A DNA stretch of 8,877 nucleotides from JBNLBT01 sp050303435 (GTDB taxonomy: Bacteria; Pseudomonadota; Gammaproteobacteria; Xanthomonadales; Marinicellaceae), in assembly GCA_050303435.1 (NCBI GenBank), contig JBNLBT010000124.1, forward strand, positions 1-8,877. Reading direction: 5' to 3'. Positions 1 through 6,123 of the stretch are shown piece by piece (positions within the stretch are counted from its first letter, which is position 1; every line of letters begins with the position of its first letter). The position numbers and the translations under genes are program-made. Below the pieces are notes generated by a model that was given only the letters and a program-made list of their open reading frames with translations, made no database searches and was not told the origin of the DNA.

Positions 1-465
1 GAACACGGTGCAGGCCGCGCAATCGGCGCGCAGCGAGCGCCAGTCGGGCACATCGGCCAGCAATTGCACGTACGCGCAGGTGGGCATGTGCGCGGGCGCT
101 TGCGGACTTAAGAATTGCGCCAGCGTGGTGAAGGCCGGGTTGTGTCCAACCAGCGTGACCGCGTCGCGCGCATCGTCCAGGTCTTGCAGCCATTCCAGCA
201 CCGCGCGGCTGTCAAACGTGTACAGCGCGTCCCAGGCCTGCCAGTGCACGTCGCGCTGATCGGCGCTCAACAAGGCCGCGGTCTGGCGCGCCCGTTGCGC
301 GGTGGAGTGGTGTGCGTTGTCAAATTCACAGCCGGCATCACGCAGCGCTGGCGCCATGCGCGCGCAATCGGCCCGACCGCGCCGTTTCAACGGCCGCTGG
401 TGATCGCTCAGGGCCGCGTCGCTCCAGCTGGATTTGGCGTGGCGAATCAGGTGTATGCGTTTCAT
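1..465 (-). CDS. sixA: SixA-like phosphohistidine phosphatase (3' end cut by window edge)
   Basis: This is a histidine-phosphatase-superfamily protein of the SixA type, a cytoplasmic enzyme that removes phosphate from phosphohistidine on histidine-phosphotransfer (HPt) domains or the nitrogen PTS protein NPr. Translating the minus strand from 465 gives 155 residues with no stop up to the window edge. The N-terminus carries the catalytic RHG-like motif as LIRHAKSSW (residues 6-14, phospho-acceptor His9). STAQRARQT (54-62) is the usual S-x-x-R-A-x-Q-T segment, and VGHNP (106-110) holds the second catalytic His108. E. coli SixA is about 160 residues, so only a few C-terminal residues should be missing. 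An in-frame ATG at 474 (adding MQR) is possible. I chose 465 because family members start directly with MK-x-hydrophobic-IRHA. Neither start has a clear Shine-Dalgarno. It is divergent from the beta-helix gene at 667. Family assignment is firm; the in vivo substrate is inferred. Confidence 0.9.
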   Translation of the reverse strand, partial: MKRIHLIRHAKSSWSDAALSDHQRPLKRRGRADCARMAPALRDAGCEFDNAHHSTAQRARQTAALLSADQRDVHWQAWDALYTFDSRAVLEWLQDLDDARDAVTLVGHNPAFTTLAQFLSPQAPAHMPTCAYVQLLADVPDWRSLRADCAACTVF

Positions 466-666
466 GCGTTGCATCCGGTGGGGTTTGTTTTTTTTACCAC
501 AGGCATTAAAAATTTCAAATGTTTTTGCACGATTTAACGATATAGGAAAACAAGAGCCGGTATGATGCTTAAAAGTCGACGGCGCCGTTGCGCGCATTGA
601 GGGACGTCGGCCGTTGCGGCGTGTGCGCGCCGGCCGCCCGCGCCAATGATTCTGGAGGATAACAGC
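466..666. promoter_or_regulatory. divergent intergenic region between sixA-like and beta-helix genes
   Basis: This 201-base gap must hold the promoters of both divergent genes. Positions about 485-550 are clearly AT-rich against the GC-rich surroundings, including a T8 run near 487-495. On the plus strand TATGAT (561-566) matches five of six bases of a sigma70 -10 element, but I see no good -35 at the right distance. It would give a leader of roughly 95 bases for the beta-helix gene. The 580-645 stretch is GC-rich with no recognisable operator. The promoter placement is a weak guess. Confidence 0.3.
654..658 (+). promoter_or_regulatory. Shine-Dalgarno GGAGG fixing the start at 667
   Basis: GGAGG lies eight bases before the ATG at 667. 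It sits downstream of the alternative in-frame ATG at 646, so 667 is the real start. The protein then begins directly with a clean signal peptide. Confidence 0.75.
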
Positions 667-2565
667 ATGCAAAAATTTCACTTCACACTGGCCCTCGGCG
701 GTTGGCTGATCAGCGGCCTGGCCAGTGGCATGGACGCCCAGGTCCTGGCACAGGTGCAGTCAGACCTGGACAAGAAAAACGCGCATCAAAGCGTGCTTGC
801 AAACGCGCAGCTCGGCGGCGGCGGGTTCGTTACCGTGGGCGCCGGTGCCGGGTGCGATTTCGACGCCAATGTATTGGCCACGCCAATCCAGGACGCCATT
901 GATTCCGGCGCCCCTGAAGTGCGGGTGGTTTCGGCGGTGTACATGGAAAACCTGTTGATCGATGACGTCTCTTTGTCTCTGCGCAGCGGCTTTACCGACT
1001 GCACCGAAGCGGCCAACAACAACCAGCTGCCGCTGTCCTTCGCTTCCATTGACGGCGGCCTGAATGTGTTGCCGGTGATTCGCATCATCGGCGAGTCCGA
1101 GCGACACACCGTCAACATCGAACATTTCGCCCTGGCCAACGGCACAGCAGACAACAGCGTCATTTATGGTGGCGGCTTGTCGGTCAGAGCAGCCGATGTG
1201 GAACTTCATCTGGATCTGCTGTTGATTTTCAGCAACACCGCCATCTTGGGCGGCGGCATCGGCGTCGCCAACGGCAGCATGGACCTGACCGGCCGGCACG
1301 TGCTGGTGTTTGACAACACCGCCAACAACGGCGGCGGTGGGGTGTTCTGCCGCAGCCCCAGCAACAGCGTGATGTTGTACGGCATGTCTGCATTCATAAA
1401 CAACGACGTGACCGTCGGTTCCAGCGTCAGCGGCTACGGCGGCGGCGGCTACTTTACGTCTGGCTGCGATCTGTCGATGTACCCGCAACCCTACCCCGAA
1501 CTGACGGTGCAGTTGCCGGGCATTCACGGCAACCGCAGCTCCAGCCGCGGCGGCGGTTTGTACGTGTCGCCTTTGGCCGAAGCCTTTTTGTTTGGCCAGA
1601 AAATGTGCGTCGACGGCGATTGTTTGGGAGACAACCTCCTGCCCTTTATCATTGCCAACAACGAATCCGGCGCCATCGGCGCACTCAGCGACAAGGCGGG
1701 CGGCGGTCTGTACATTGGCGCCACCGAAACCATCGGCTCACCGGTGTACGCCAACGCCCTGTACTTGGTTGACAACCTGTCCGGCACCCACGGCGGCGGC
1801 GTCTTCGTGGCAGCCAAGGCCTCACTGGTCATTGAACGCACACCCGGCGCCTGCTGGAATCCGATGTTCTGCAATTACATCGGCGGCAACCAGTCCAGCA
1901 GCAACATCGGCTTCGGCGGCGCCATCTACAATCTTGGCACCGTGGACATTGCCAACGCCCTGATCACCGAGAACCGCGCCGATTTCGGCACCGTGTTGTA
2001 CGCCACCGGCTCTGAGGCCAGCACGCGCATGGAAAGTGTGCTGGTGGTGGACAACGGCGACGGCGGCAGCGGCGCCTACAGCGACTTCCACGTGTTCCAG
2101 ACCGGCACCGACGCCAGCACAGAAATCGTCCACGCCACCATCGCCGACAACAGCTCCGGCCCATCCACCTTCAACATCGAACCGTTGGGCAACAACGCGC
2201 TCACGCTGCTGTCCAGCATAGTCTGGGACCCCCTTTCAGGCACCACCATGTCGCCGGTGCACGGCACCTTGAACATCGATTGCGTGATGACGCATGAATT
2301 TGCCTCCATCGCCGGTGCCACCCGCACCACGCAAAACATCCCGTTGTTCATCTCGCCGGGAATCGACTACCGACTGGATCTGGCCACCTCGCCCGCGGTC
2401 GATTACTGCGACGATGCTCAGGTCAACATCGAACACACCGACCTGGATCAACACCCGCGCGGTTACGATGAAGCCAGTCGGGCCAACCTGCACGGGCCGT
2501 ATGATCTGGGCGCTTATGAAGACATTTCCAGTGACGTGATCTTCGCGAACGATTTCGACAACTAG
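667..2565 (+). CDS. exported parallel beta-helix protein, choice-of-anchor Q-like, with C-terminal IFxxxFD tag
   Basis: 632 residues. Residues 1 to about 24 form a signal peptide (MQKF, a hydrophobic stretch, then SGMDA before Gln25). The mature N-terminal part has the layout common in exported beta-helix proteins: GCDFDANVLATPIQDAID (about 62-79), then VRVVSAVYMENLLIDD, then a 'sltLRSGFTDC' strand. The body (about 165-480) is built of recurrent GGGL, GGGI, GGGV and GGGY turns spaced by short beta-rungs and NN pairs, as in chlamydial Pmp-like and other right-handed beta-helices. The end matches choice-of-anchor Q proteins: SPAVDYCDD, D-x-D-x-x-x-x-P-R-G, and DLGAYE (613-618). After it comes DVIFANDFDN (623-632), very like the tails of two other genes in this window. 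Ten cysteines, an even number, suit a disulfide-stabilised extracellular protein. No autotransporter barrel, LPXTG or transmembrane anchor is visible. Likely a surface or secreted protein; ligand or enzymatic role unknown. Its 3' end faces the metallopeptidase gene with a 9-base gap. Confidence 0.85.
   Translation: MQKFHFTLALGGWLISGLASGMDAQVLAQVQSDLDKKNAHQSVLANAQLGGGGFVTVGAGAGCDFDANVLATPIQDAIDSGAPEVRVVSAVYMENLLIDDVSLSLRSGFTDCTEAANNNQLPLSFASIDGGLNVLPVIRIIGESERHTVNIEHFALANGTADNSVIYGGGLSVRAADVELHLDLLLIFSNTAILGGGIGVANGSMDLTGRHVLVFDNTANNGGGGVFCRSPSNSVMLYGMSAFINNDVTVGSSVSGYGGGGYFTSGCDLSMYPQPYPELTVQLPGIHGNRSSSRGGGLYVSPLAEAFLFGQKMCVDGDCLGDNLLPFIIANNESGAIGALSDKAGGGLYIGATETIGSPVYANALYLVDNLSGTHGGGVFVAAKASLVIERTPGACWNPMFCNYIGGNQSSSNIGFGGAIYNLGTVDIANALITENRADFGTVLYATGSEASTRMESVLVVDNGDGGSGAYSDFHVFQTGTDASTEIVHATIADNSSGPSTFNIEPLGNNALTLLSSIVWDPLSGTTMSPVHGTLNIDCVMTHEFASIAGATRTTQNIPLFISPGIDYRLDLATSPAVDYCDDAQVNIEHTDLDQHPRGYDEASRANLHGPYDLGAYEDISSDVIFANDFDN
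2533..2562 (+). other. C-terminal tag DVIFANDFDN of the 667-2565 protein
   Basis: The last ten codons encode DVIFANDFDN and sit four residues after the DLGAYE motif. It aligns without gaps with DLIFTNGFE (5851-5877, minus) and with DLIFADDFD (8132-8158, minus). Short, acidic and aromatic, it is unlike PEP-CTERM or LPXTG signals because it lacks a hydrophobic helix and an arginine cluster. Confidence 0.7.
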
Positions 2566-2574
2566 GGCCTTGAA

Positions 2575-3303
2575 TCACGCCTCCGGCGGCGCGTTCAGGC
2601 GTGCCTTGATGCGCCGCCAGTCGGGCAGATAATGGTCCATCAGGGCTTTGAAACGCCGGTTGTGTGACGCTTCAAGCAGGTGCACCATTTCGTGCACCAC
2701 CACGTATTCCAGGCATTCGGGGGGGCGTTCGATCAGCGCCAGATTGAGCCAAATGCGCGCCGCACGGATGTTGCAGCTGCCCCAGCGGGTGCGCATGCGG
2801 CGGATGCGCGCCTGTTTGACCTGCACCGGCATGTTTTTCTGGTGCTGCGCCACCAGTTCGTCAATGCGCCCGGCCAATTGAGTGCGCAACCAGGCCTCCA
2901 GCAGACGTTGACATTCGCTCGCATTGCCGGCATCGCGCACCCTGAGACACAGGTCCTCTCCGCGCCAATCGACGCGCCCGCGGCCCGGCACAGTGTGCAC
3001 TTGTAGCCCCACCGCGCGGCCCCACAAGCGCAGCGTACCATCGCGCGGCACCCCGATCTCTGCAACCGGCGTGTGTGTTGCACGCATGCGCGCGCGCTCG
3101 ATCCACGCGCGCTTGGCGCGGATGAAACGGCGAATGTGAGATTCCGGGGTGTGCAGCGGCGCGGACACGCGCACACCGCCGTCCGAGCGACTGACTTTTA
3201 AATACACGTGCCGGATGCGCTTGAACTGCACCAGCACCACCTCGTCGTCCACGCGCAGCGCGCGTTCAGAAGTCACCGGTGGAAAGGCGTTGCGCCGCAG
3301 CAC
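2575..3303 (-). CDS. YgjP/DUF45-type metallopeptidase (M48-like, zinc)
   Basis: A 242-residue cytoplasmic protein of the YgjP-like (DUF45, WLM/SprT-related) metallopeptidase family. The N-terminal half is the usual beta-rich part, with RIRHVYLKVSRSDGGVRVSAP (about 29-49) and a following helix ending in RAKRAWIE (62-69). The C-terminal half carries RTRWGSCN (171-178) and the zinc site HEMVHLLEASHNRRF: His204, Glu205 and His208 of HExxH, with His214 as probable third ligand. Substrates of this family are poorly known. The reading frame is open upstream to an ATG at 3357. That start would overlap the deaminase gene by about 50 bases, adds residues unlike the family and lacks a Shine-Dalgarno. 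I prefer the GTG at 3303, one base after the deaminase TGA (TGAaGTG), which suggests translational coupling. Start choice is uncertain; family call is firm. Confidence 0.85.
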   Translation of the reverse strand: MLRRNAFPPVTSERALRVDDEVVLVQFKRIRHVYLKVSRSDGGVRVSAPLHTPESHIRRFIRAKRAWIERARMRATHTPVAEIGVPRDGTLRLWGRAVGLQVHTVPGRGRVDWRGEDLCLRVRDAGNASECQRLLEAWLRTQLAGRIDELVAQHQKNMPVQVKQARIRRMRTRWGSCNIRAARIWLNLALIERPPECLEYVVVHEMVHLLEASHNRRFKALMDHYLPDWRRIKARLNAPPEA

Positions 3304-3304
3304 T

Positions 3305-4315
3305 TCAGTGCGTTTCGGCCAGGGCGTCGATGGCGCGCAGATGACGGCGCATTTCATCGGCCGGCATGAAACTGGCTTCGATGGAATGCCGCGCCAGCGT
3401 CACCAGTTCATCGTGACGCAAATTCAGTGCCGCGCTCAAACGGCGGAAATTGTCGTTCACGTAACCGCCAAAATAGGCCGGATCGTCGCTGTTCACCGTG
3501 ACCATCAGACCGGCTTCCAGCATGCGTCTGAGCGGGTGATTTTCCAGCGCGTCCACCACACACAGTTTCAGATTGGACAAAGGACACACCGTCAGCGGCA
3601 CCCTCCGACGGGCCAGCTCGGCGGTCAATTCGGGGTCCTCGAGTGCGCGGTTGCCGTGATCAATGCGGTCCACCTGCAACAAATCCAGCGCCTGTCGAAC
3701 GTAGGCGGCCGGGCCTTCTTCACCGGCGTGCGCCACGCGCTTAAAGCCATCCGCTGCTGCACGGGCGAACAGGCGCTGGAATTTTTCCGGTGGATGGCCC
3801 ATTTCCGAAGAATCCAGGCCGATGCCGACGACGCGCTCGCGGTGTCGCAGCAATTCGGGGTATAAATCCAGCGCCGCCGATTCCGGCAGGTGGCGCAAAA
3901 AACAGGCGATCAGATGACTGCTGATGCCCCACCGCGCCTGGGCTTCGGTGCACGCCGCGTGCAAACCCTCAATCACCACGTCCAGATCCACCCCGCGGTC
4001 GGTGTGCGATTGCGGATCGAAAAAGATCTCCGCGTGCACCACGCCGTCGGCATGCGCCCGTGCAAAATAGGCCCAGGCCAGATCATAAAAATCCTGCGCC
4101 TGCCGCAACACATCAACGCCCTGATAATAAATGTCCAGAAACGACTGCAGGTTGTTGAATTCGTATTGGCTGCGCAAGGCGTCCACATCCGCGTGCGGCA
4201 AGGCAATGCCGTTGCGTTCAGCCAGGGCAAACAGCAACTCGGGTTCAAGCGAGCCTTCGATGTGCATGTGCAGCTCGGCTTTCGGCAGGCGCCGGATCAG
4301 TTCATCGGTGTTCAT
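3305..4315 (-). CDS. adenine deaminase (adenosine deaminase family)
   Basis: A 336-residue metal-dependent amidohydrolase of the adenosine/AMP deaminase family, probably converting adenine to hypoxanthine plus ammonia in purine salvage. Family landmarks in order: ELHMHIEGSLEPE with metal ligands His16 and His18, HAEIFFDPQSH (94-104), GIGLDSSEMGHPPEKF (164-179), VAHAGEEG with ligand His196 and catalytic Glu199, RIDHGN with His220, CPLSNLKL (244-251) and NSDDPAYFGG with Asp277 and Asp278. The LDSSExGHPPxKF segment replaces the DLAGDE type of true adenosine deaminases and matches bacterial proteins such as Pseudomonas aeruginosa PA0148, which was characterised as an adenine deaminase despite the usual 'adenosine deaminase' label. 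The ATG at 4315 is chosen because homology begins there. The open frame upstream to 4420 runs back through a terminator. It is followed at once by the metallopeptidase gene. Substrate choice rests on motif similarity only. Confidence 0.9.
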   Translation of the reverse strand: MNTDELIRRLPKAELHMHIEGSLEPELLFALAERNGIALPHADVDALRSQYEFNNLQSFLDIYYQGVDVLRQAQDFYDLAWAYFARAHADGVVHAEIFFDPQSHTDRGVDLDVVIEGLHAACTEAQARWGISSHLIACFLRHLPESAALDLYPELLRHRERVVGIGLDSSEMGHPPEKFQRLFARAAADGFKRVAHAGEEGPAAYVRQALDLLQVDRIDHGNRALEDPELTAELARRRVPLTVCPLSNLKLCVVDALENHPLRRMLEAGLMVTVNSDDPAYFGGYVNDNFRRLSAALNLRHDELVTLARHSIEASFMPADEMRRHLRAIDALAETH

Positions 4316-4321
4316 GGCGTC

Positions 4322-4330
4322 AATATAGCA
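4322..4330 (-). promoter_or_regulatory. extended -10 promoter abutting the adenine deaminase start (possible leaderless mRNA)
   Basis: Reading the minus strand, TGC-TATATT forms an extended -10 element, and only six bases (GACGCC) separate it from the ATG at 4315. A start point 6-8 bases after the -10 would fall on or next to the A of the ATG. No Shine-Dalgarno is present and no convincing -35 is seen (GGATGG at the 17-base spacing). It also lies just past the terminator of the upstream operon, so the gene needs its own promoter. Confidence 0.45.
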
Positions 4331-4359
4331 CAGAACCGATTGATCCATCCGCCAAATGC

Positions 4360-4385
4360 AAAAAAGCCCGTTGCCGGGCTTTTTT
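4360..4385 (-). terminator. intrinsic terminator, symmetric (bidirectional-capable)
   Basis: A perfect inverted repeat with arms GCCCG (4366-4370) and CGGGC (4375-4379), a TTGC loop, six A on one side and six T on the other. It is the classic rho-independent shape in both directions. It lies 51 bases beyond the stop of the tail-fibre-like gene and closes that minus-strand operon before the adenine deaminase promoter. Confidence 0.9.
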
Positions 4386-4394
4386 GTATTTCGA

Positions 4395-4429
4395 CCGGGC
4401 GCCGCAAAACGCATCGGCACAGCGCCCGG
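4395..4429 (-). other. 8-bp hairpin directly after the tail-fibre-like gene
   Basis: CCGGGCGC (4395-4402) and GCGCCCGG (4422-4429) are perfect complements around a 19-base loop. The hairpin starts seven bases after the stop codon at 4437 and precedes the T-rich terminator. It may protect the mRNA 3' end or help termination. It has no T-tract of its own. Confidence 0.45.
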
Positions 4430-4436
4430 GTGCGCA

Positions 4437-5837
4437 TCAATACACCAGAATCATGATGTGTCCTGTCGAAAGAGTGGCAGTCGACGCATTGAAACGTTCA
4501 CAACGCAACTTGTCCGGATCGGTGCCGGAATCCAGTATCCGGCAGGTGGCCCCACGCGTTCCGGGCACACTGCTGGGGCTGGCGTACACCGCCGAGACCT
4601 GCCAGTAGCGATCCGTTAGATCGCTGGGAAAATCCACAATGCAGCTGCCCGAGGCCGAGCCCAGCGACGCGGTGATGGCGCCACTGCCCACGCCGTTGTA
4701 CGATTTCACCACCGTCGGACTGGCACCGCAGTCCACGTGCGCCATGAATTTCATCAGGCCGTTGGCTGCCAGCGGTTGCTGCACATCGCCGGCCACCCGC
4801 AAGCCATCGTTGGGCGGCGTGGCATAGGAGCCCACCGAGACGCCGCCGTTGTCGTCCACGTACAGTTTGGTGCTGGCGTCCACGCGCACCCGGAACACGT
4901 CGCCGTCGGTGGTGCCGTCGACCATCAGATCCGCCTGTGGGTCGGTGGTGTTGATGCCAATGAGGCCGTCTTTGTCCACCGTCAACCGGGGTTCATTCAG
5001 CCCGGTGACCAAATGCAGGGAACCGATCGAATCGGAGAATGTGCCGATTTCAAAGTCTTCATTCTGTGTGCCTGCCCCGGTCTGGTAAGAACCAATATAT
5101 CCACGGCCAATGCCATTTTCGGCAAAGGTCACGTACATGCCATCGCCCCCTGAAAACAAAGCCGTTTGCGCGTCCGTGGACACCACGTGCAATGATACAA
5201 ACGGGTTGACGGTGCCAATGCCCACATCGCCGCCGGTGTAAAAAATATCCCCAGCGGTGCCGTTCTGCCATTGGCTGGCGGCGCCGCCCAACGCCACCGG
5301 ATCCCATTCCAGGCCATCCCATTGCAGCACATCGCCGGGATTGGCGCCGTAGCGAGACAAAAATTCGGCCTGCACCGCGTACGGCGTGGCGCTGACGCGC
5401 TGACGCGGCGACAACGTGGTTTCACTGCCCGGGTTGCCGGTTTCACGCACGGTGACGCGCAGCCAGCGCGCACCGCCGGTGAACGCGCTGGCGCCAAAAT
5501 CGATGTTCTGTATGTGGAACAAACCGTCGCTGACGGTGCGATTCAGGAACACCTGATTGCTGCCAATCTGGGTGCCGCCGGTGGGGTCGTCAAACAGCGC
5601 AAAAGACAAATCGTATTGCCCGTTGGCCGGTGATCCGCCGTCGCGCAATTCGCCTTGATAGTTGAAACCGCTGCCCACGCCGGGCGTGCCCAAAACGTCT
5701 TTGTTGGCTTCAATGGACGACGCGTCCATGGCTTCATGAACATCGCCTTCAAAAGCCTGAGCGCCGGCCACGCCGTGCACTGCGAAAATAAATGCCGCCG
5801 CCGTCAGGCCGGCCTTGATGCTGTGTTGTCTCTTCAT
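4437..5837 (-). CDS. exported tail-fibre/trimeric-stalk-like surface protein with 'YQG-L' N-terminal domain
   Basis: 466 residues. Residues 1-28 are a signal peptide (MKRQ, then a hydrophobic core, ending VAGAQA). Residues 58-160 form the domain starting FNYQGELRDGGSPANGQYDL and ending SPRQRVSATPYAVQAEFL, a beta-sandwich-like module frequent in secreted proteins of Xanthomonadales, planctomycetes and other groups. Next comes GDVLQWDGLEWDPV, then repeats of the tail-fibre or trimeric-adhesin type: GDVGIGTVNPFVSLHV, GLIGINTTDPQADLMVDG and GGVSVGSYATPPNDGLRVAGDV. The last 100 or so residues are a compact beta domain with cysteines (VDCGASP, GSCIVDFPSDLTDRYW, ATCRILDSG, LRCERF). No intramolecular-chaperone peptidase ending is recognisable, and the C-terminus (HIMILVY) lacks the IFxxxF tag of its neighbour. 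The start at 5837 is set by AAGGAG six bases upstream; a TTG at 5855 is rejected. It is second in an operon with the 91-aa tagged protein. Probably a surface fibre or stalk; ligand unknown. Confidence 0.8.
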   Translation of the reverse strand: MKRQHSIKAGLTAAAFIFAVHGVAGAQAFEGDVHEAMDASSIEANKDVLGTPGVGSGFNYQGELRDGGSPANGQYDLSFALFDDPTGGTQIGSNQVFLNRTVSDGLFHIQNIDFGASAFTGGARWLRVTVRETGNPGSETTLSPRQRVSATPYAVQAEFLSRYGANPGDVLQWDGLEWDPVALGGAASQWQNGTAGDIFYTGGDVGIGTVNPFVSLHVVSTDAQTALFSGGDGMYVTFAENGIGRGYIGSYQTGAGTQNEDFEIGTFSDSIGSLHLVTGLNEPRLTVDKDGLIGINTTDPQADLMVDGTTDGDVFRVRVDASTKLYVDDNGGVSVGSYATPPNDGLRVAGDVQQPLAANGLMKFMAHVDCGASPTVVKSYNGVGSGAITASLGSASGSCIVDFPSDLTDRYWQVSAVYASPSSVPGTRGATCRILDSGTDPDKLRCERFNASTATLSTGHIMILVY

Positions 5838-5843
5838 GGTGCT

Positions 5844-5849
5844 CTCCTT
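5844..5849 (-). promoter_or_regulatory. Shine-Dalgarno AAGGAG overlapping the upstream stop codon
   Basis: On the minus strand the TAA stop of the 91-aa gene (5850-5848) shares its last two A residues with AAGGAG, which sits six bases before the ATG at 5837. Ribosomes ending the first gene therefore uncover the start of the second, so tight translational coupling is expected. Confidence 0.8.
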
Positions 5850-6123
5850 ATTCAAATCCGTTGGTAAAAATCAAATCGCTGTTGCGCTGCCAGAAACCGC
5901 CGTTGAGTGTGTAGGTTCCACCACTCAGCTGCTCTCCGGCGTCGGCCTGTGCCAGGCTGCCGTGCAGGCGATAGGCGCCGGCGGACGCTTCGCCGCCTCC
6001 GGCATTGAGGCTGTGTCGCTGCATCTGGTATTGCGCCTGGGACGCATTGCTCAGCAGCAACACCAGCAGCACCCAGCGTGTGCGGTGGCCGGCGATGGCC
6101 GGCGCTTGATGTTTCAATGTCAT
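5848..6123 (-). CDS. small exported protein with GGFW-type repeat and C-terminal LIFTNGFE tag
   Basis: 91 residues. Residues 1 to about 30 are a signal peptide with a basic start and the core WVLLVLLLSNASQA. The mature chain is only about 61 residues. Residues 36-78 have the pattern RHSLNAGGG, S/G-rich turn, AYRLHGSLAQADAG, LSGGTYTLNGGFW, seen in short secreted proteins of planctomycetes and gammaproteobacteria (GGG-S-GG-y-L-G-GQ-DaG-SGG-y-L-GGFW). After QRNS it ends in DLIFTNGFE, matching the tails of the two beta-helix proteins. The start at 6123 has AGGAGG (6130-6135) six bases upstream. The longer frame to 6219 has no ribosome site and would bury the signal peptide. First gene of a two-gene operon, ten bases before the tail-fibre-like gene, and it could be its small partner or anchor. 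Function unknown. Confidence 0.75.
   Translation of the reverse strand: MTLKHQAPAIAGHRTRWVLLVLLLSNASQAQYQMQRHSLNAGGGEASAGAYRLHGSLAQADAGEQLSGGTYTLNGGFWQRNSDLIFTNGFE
5851..5883 (-). other. C-terminal tag NSDLIFTNGFE of the 91-aa protein
   Basis: The last eleven codons before TAA encode NSDLIFTNGFE. Aligned with DVIFANDFDN and DLIFADDFD, the shared positions are D, V/L, I, F, A/T, N/D, D/G, F, D/E. As the gene is very short, this tag makes up about one seventh of the mature protein. Confidence 0.7.

Noticed and set aside
115..537. Plus-strand open frame over the sixA-like gene
   Set aside because: The minus-strand frame encodes clear LIRHAKSSW and VGHNP motifs; the plus-strand product has no recognisable family.
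760..1527. Long minus-strand open frame (255 codons) across the first beta-helix gene
   Set aside because: It is antisense to a gene with signal peptide, ribosome site and family motifs. Its translation is biased in composition, reflecting the GGC/AAC-rich codons of the opposite strand.
1240..1950. Recurrent GGCGGCGG tracts as tandem DNA repeats or CRISPR-like units
   Set aside because: They are spaced irregularly and in frame, and encode the Gly turns of the beta-helix. There is no constant spacer or repeat length.
3149..3865. 238-codon plus-strand frame over the metallopeptidase and deaminase genes
   Set aside because: It is antisense to two confidently identified genes and spans their junction, with no ribosome site or family match.
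3890..4456. 188-codon plus-strand frame over the deaminase start and terminator
   Set aside because: It reads through the intrinsic terminator and is antisense to the conserved N-terminal half of the deaminase.
4437..5837. Prophage tail-fibre gene
   Set aside because: It has a signal peptide, sits in an operon with another exported protein, and no phage structural, lysis or integrase gene is nearby.
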